From contig CAYFNI010000005.1 in the NCBI GenBank assembly GCA_964344495.1, forward strand, positions 1-41,823: a stretch of 41,823 nucleotides of DNA, in the 5' to 3' direction. The stretch is from UBA6136 sp964344495. GTDB taxonomy: Bacteria; Pseudomonadota; Gammaproteobacteria; Methylococcales; Methylococcaceae. The position numbers were made by a program, and so were the translations under genes. Below the pieces are notes generated by a model that was not told where the DNA came from, searched no databases, and saw only the letters and a list, made by a program, of their open reading frames with translations. Of this stretch, positions 41,217 to 41,823 are shown piece after piece. Numbering within the stretch: the first letter of the stretch is position 1; every line of letters starts with the position of its first letter.

Positions 41217-41823
41217 ACCACATCCCCCGCAAACGTTTTGGCCAGAATTTTCTGCGCGACGAGACGGTCGTGCATCGCATTGTCATGGCCGTCAACCCCG
41301 ATCCGGACCAGCATCTGGTAGAAATCGGTCCGGGCGAGGGTGCGATGACCATCCAGTTGCTGGCCCGCGGCCCACGGCTGGATGCGATCGAGATCGATCG
41401 TGATCTGGTCGGCCATCTGCAGCAGCGCTTTCAGGCTCAGGAACGCTTTCGGCTGTATCAGGCGGATGCGCTGAAATTCGATTTTGCGGCGTTGAGCACC
41501 GGTGAGAAGCTGCGGGTGGTCGGCAATTTGCCTTACAACATCTCGACCCCGCTGCTGTTTCACCTGTTTGAGCAGGCGGAGCAGATTCAGGACATGCACT
41601 TCATGCTGCAGCGGGAAGTCGTGGACCGGCTGTGTGCAGGGCCCGGCGACCCTGAATACGGCCGGCTGGGCATCATGGCCCAATACCATTGTCAGGCGGA
41701 AAAGCTGTTCGAGGTCCACCCGGAGAGCTTCTATCCGCCGCCCAAGGTGACGTCTGCCATTGTCCGTCTGGTGCCGCATCAGCGGCCGCCGGTGGCGGTC
41801 GATCCGGCTCGCTTGGGGCGGGT
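41213..41823 (+). CDS. rsmA: 16S rRNA dimethyladenosine transferase RsmA (KsgA), cut by window end
   Basis: RsmA dimethylates A1518 and A1519 of 16S rRNA late in 30S assembly; its loss gives kasugamycin resistance. The 203 visible codons begin MNHIPRKRFGQNFLRD, a clear family N-terminus. The SAM-binding motif is GPGEGAMT (often GPGLGALT) and the catalytic motif NLPYNIS; SFYPPPKVTSA is also present. The frame is open at the right edge, so about 60-70 residues are missing. ATGA overlap with pdxA completes the conserved lptD-surA-pdxA-rsmA order. Confidence 0.95.
   Translation, partial: MNHIPRKRFGQNFLRDETVVHRIVMAVNPDPDQHLVEIGPGEGAMTIQLLARGPRLDAIEIDRDLVGHLQQRFQAQERFRLYQADALKFDFAALSTGEKLRVVGNLPYNISTPLLFHLFEQAEQIQDMHFMLQREVVDRLCAGPGDPEYGRLGIMAQYHCQAEKLFEVHPESFYPPPKVTSAIVRLVPHQRPPVAVDPARLGR

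Noticed and set aside
1..41823. CRISPR arrays, insertion sequences, prophage, integrons, tRNA or rRNA genes
   Set aside because: Reading both strands and all gaps I saw no regularly spaced repeats, transposase or integrase motifs, cloverleaf-like segments or rRNA sequence.

Overview
The window is about 42 kb of GC-rich chromosome from a gammaproteobacterium with a Gram-negative double membrane. The evidence is conserved gammaproteobacterial synteny: rpsT divergent from ribF-ileS-lspA; rplU-rpmA-obgE-proB; bamD divergent from rluD-pgeF; opgG-opgH; amgK-murU divergent from lptD-surA-pdxA-rsmA. A pyrophosphate-dependent phosphofructokinase, with no ATP-type enzyme in the window, would fit an autotroph or methylotroph-like lineage (Chromatiales/Halothiobacillus-like), but the genus cannot be fixed by eye. 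A run of ten Ns inside argH shows that this is a scaffolded draft assembly.

Layout. 1-1600: an unrecognised Gly/Ser-rich protein. 1597-10687 (minus): a long envelope cluster, ldt, murJ, ribF, ileS, lspA, ampD, lpxK, mostly with ATGA/GTGA stop-start overlaps. 10798-11127 (plus): rpsT with a UUG start. 11147-14053 (minus): rplU-rpmA, a terminator, then obgE-proB. 14096-16609 (minus): rluD-pgeF-ZIP metal transporter. 16677-19602 (plus): bamD, a PfkB-family kinase and mltB. 19618-20121 (minus): sixA. 20346-24485 (plus): opgG, an unknown gene and opgH. 24577-28298 (minus): pfp and pgi-pgl. 28492-34133 (plus): argH (gapped), a histidine phosphatase, an ArnT-like glycosyltransferase and an asparagine-synthase-like amidotransferase. 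34148-35823 (minus): amgK-murU. 36031-41823 (plus): lptD, surA, pdxA and rsmA (cut by the window end).

Most of the window is a core envelope programme. LpxK and LptD serve lipopolysaccharide synthesis and export. BamD and SurA serve outer-membrane protein assembly. LspA processes lipoproteins, OpgG/OpgH make periplasmic glucans, MurJ flips lipid II, and MltB and the L,D-transpeptidase remodel the wall. AmpD, AmgK and MurU form much of the muropeptide recycling route back to UDP-MurNAc, and PgeF is a peptidoglycan-precursor editing factor. Pgi, Pgl and the PPi-phosphofructokinase are central sugar metabolism.

I found no CRISPR, prophage, insertion sequence, rRNA or tRNA, and no clear undescribed defence-type system. 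The best leads are: the unknown gene between opgG and an opgH that lacks the usual N-terminal extension; apparent non-canonical start codons (CTG for murJ, ATC for sixA); a 43-codon leader ORF overlapping the transpeptidase start; the ArnT-like/amidotransferase pair; the ZIP transporter coupled to metal-binding PgeF; and the Gly/Ser-rich protein at the left edge.
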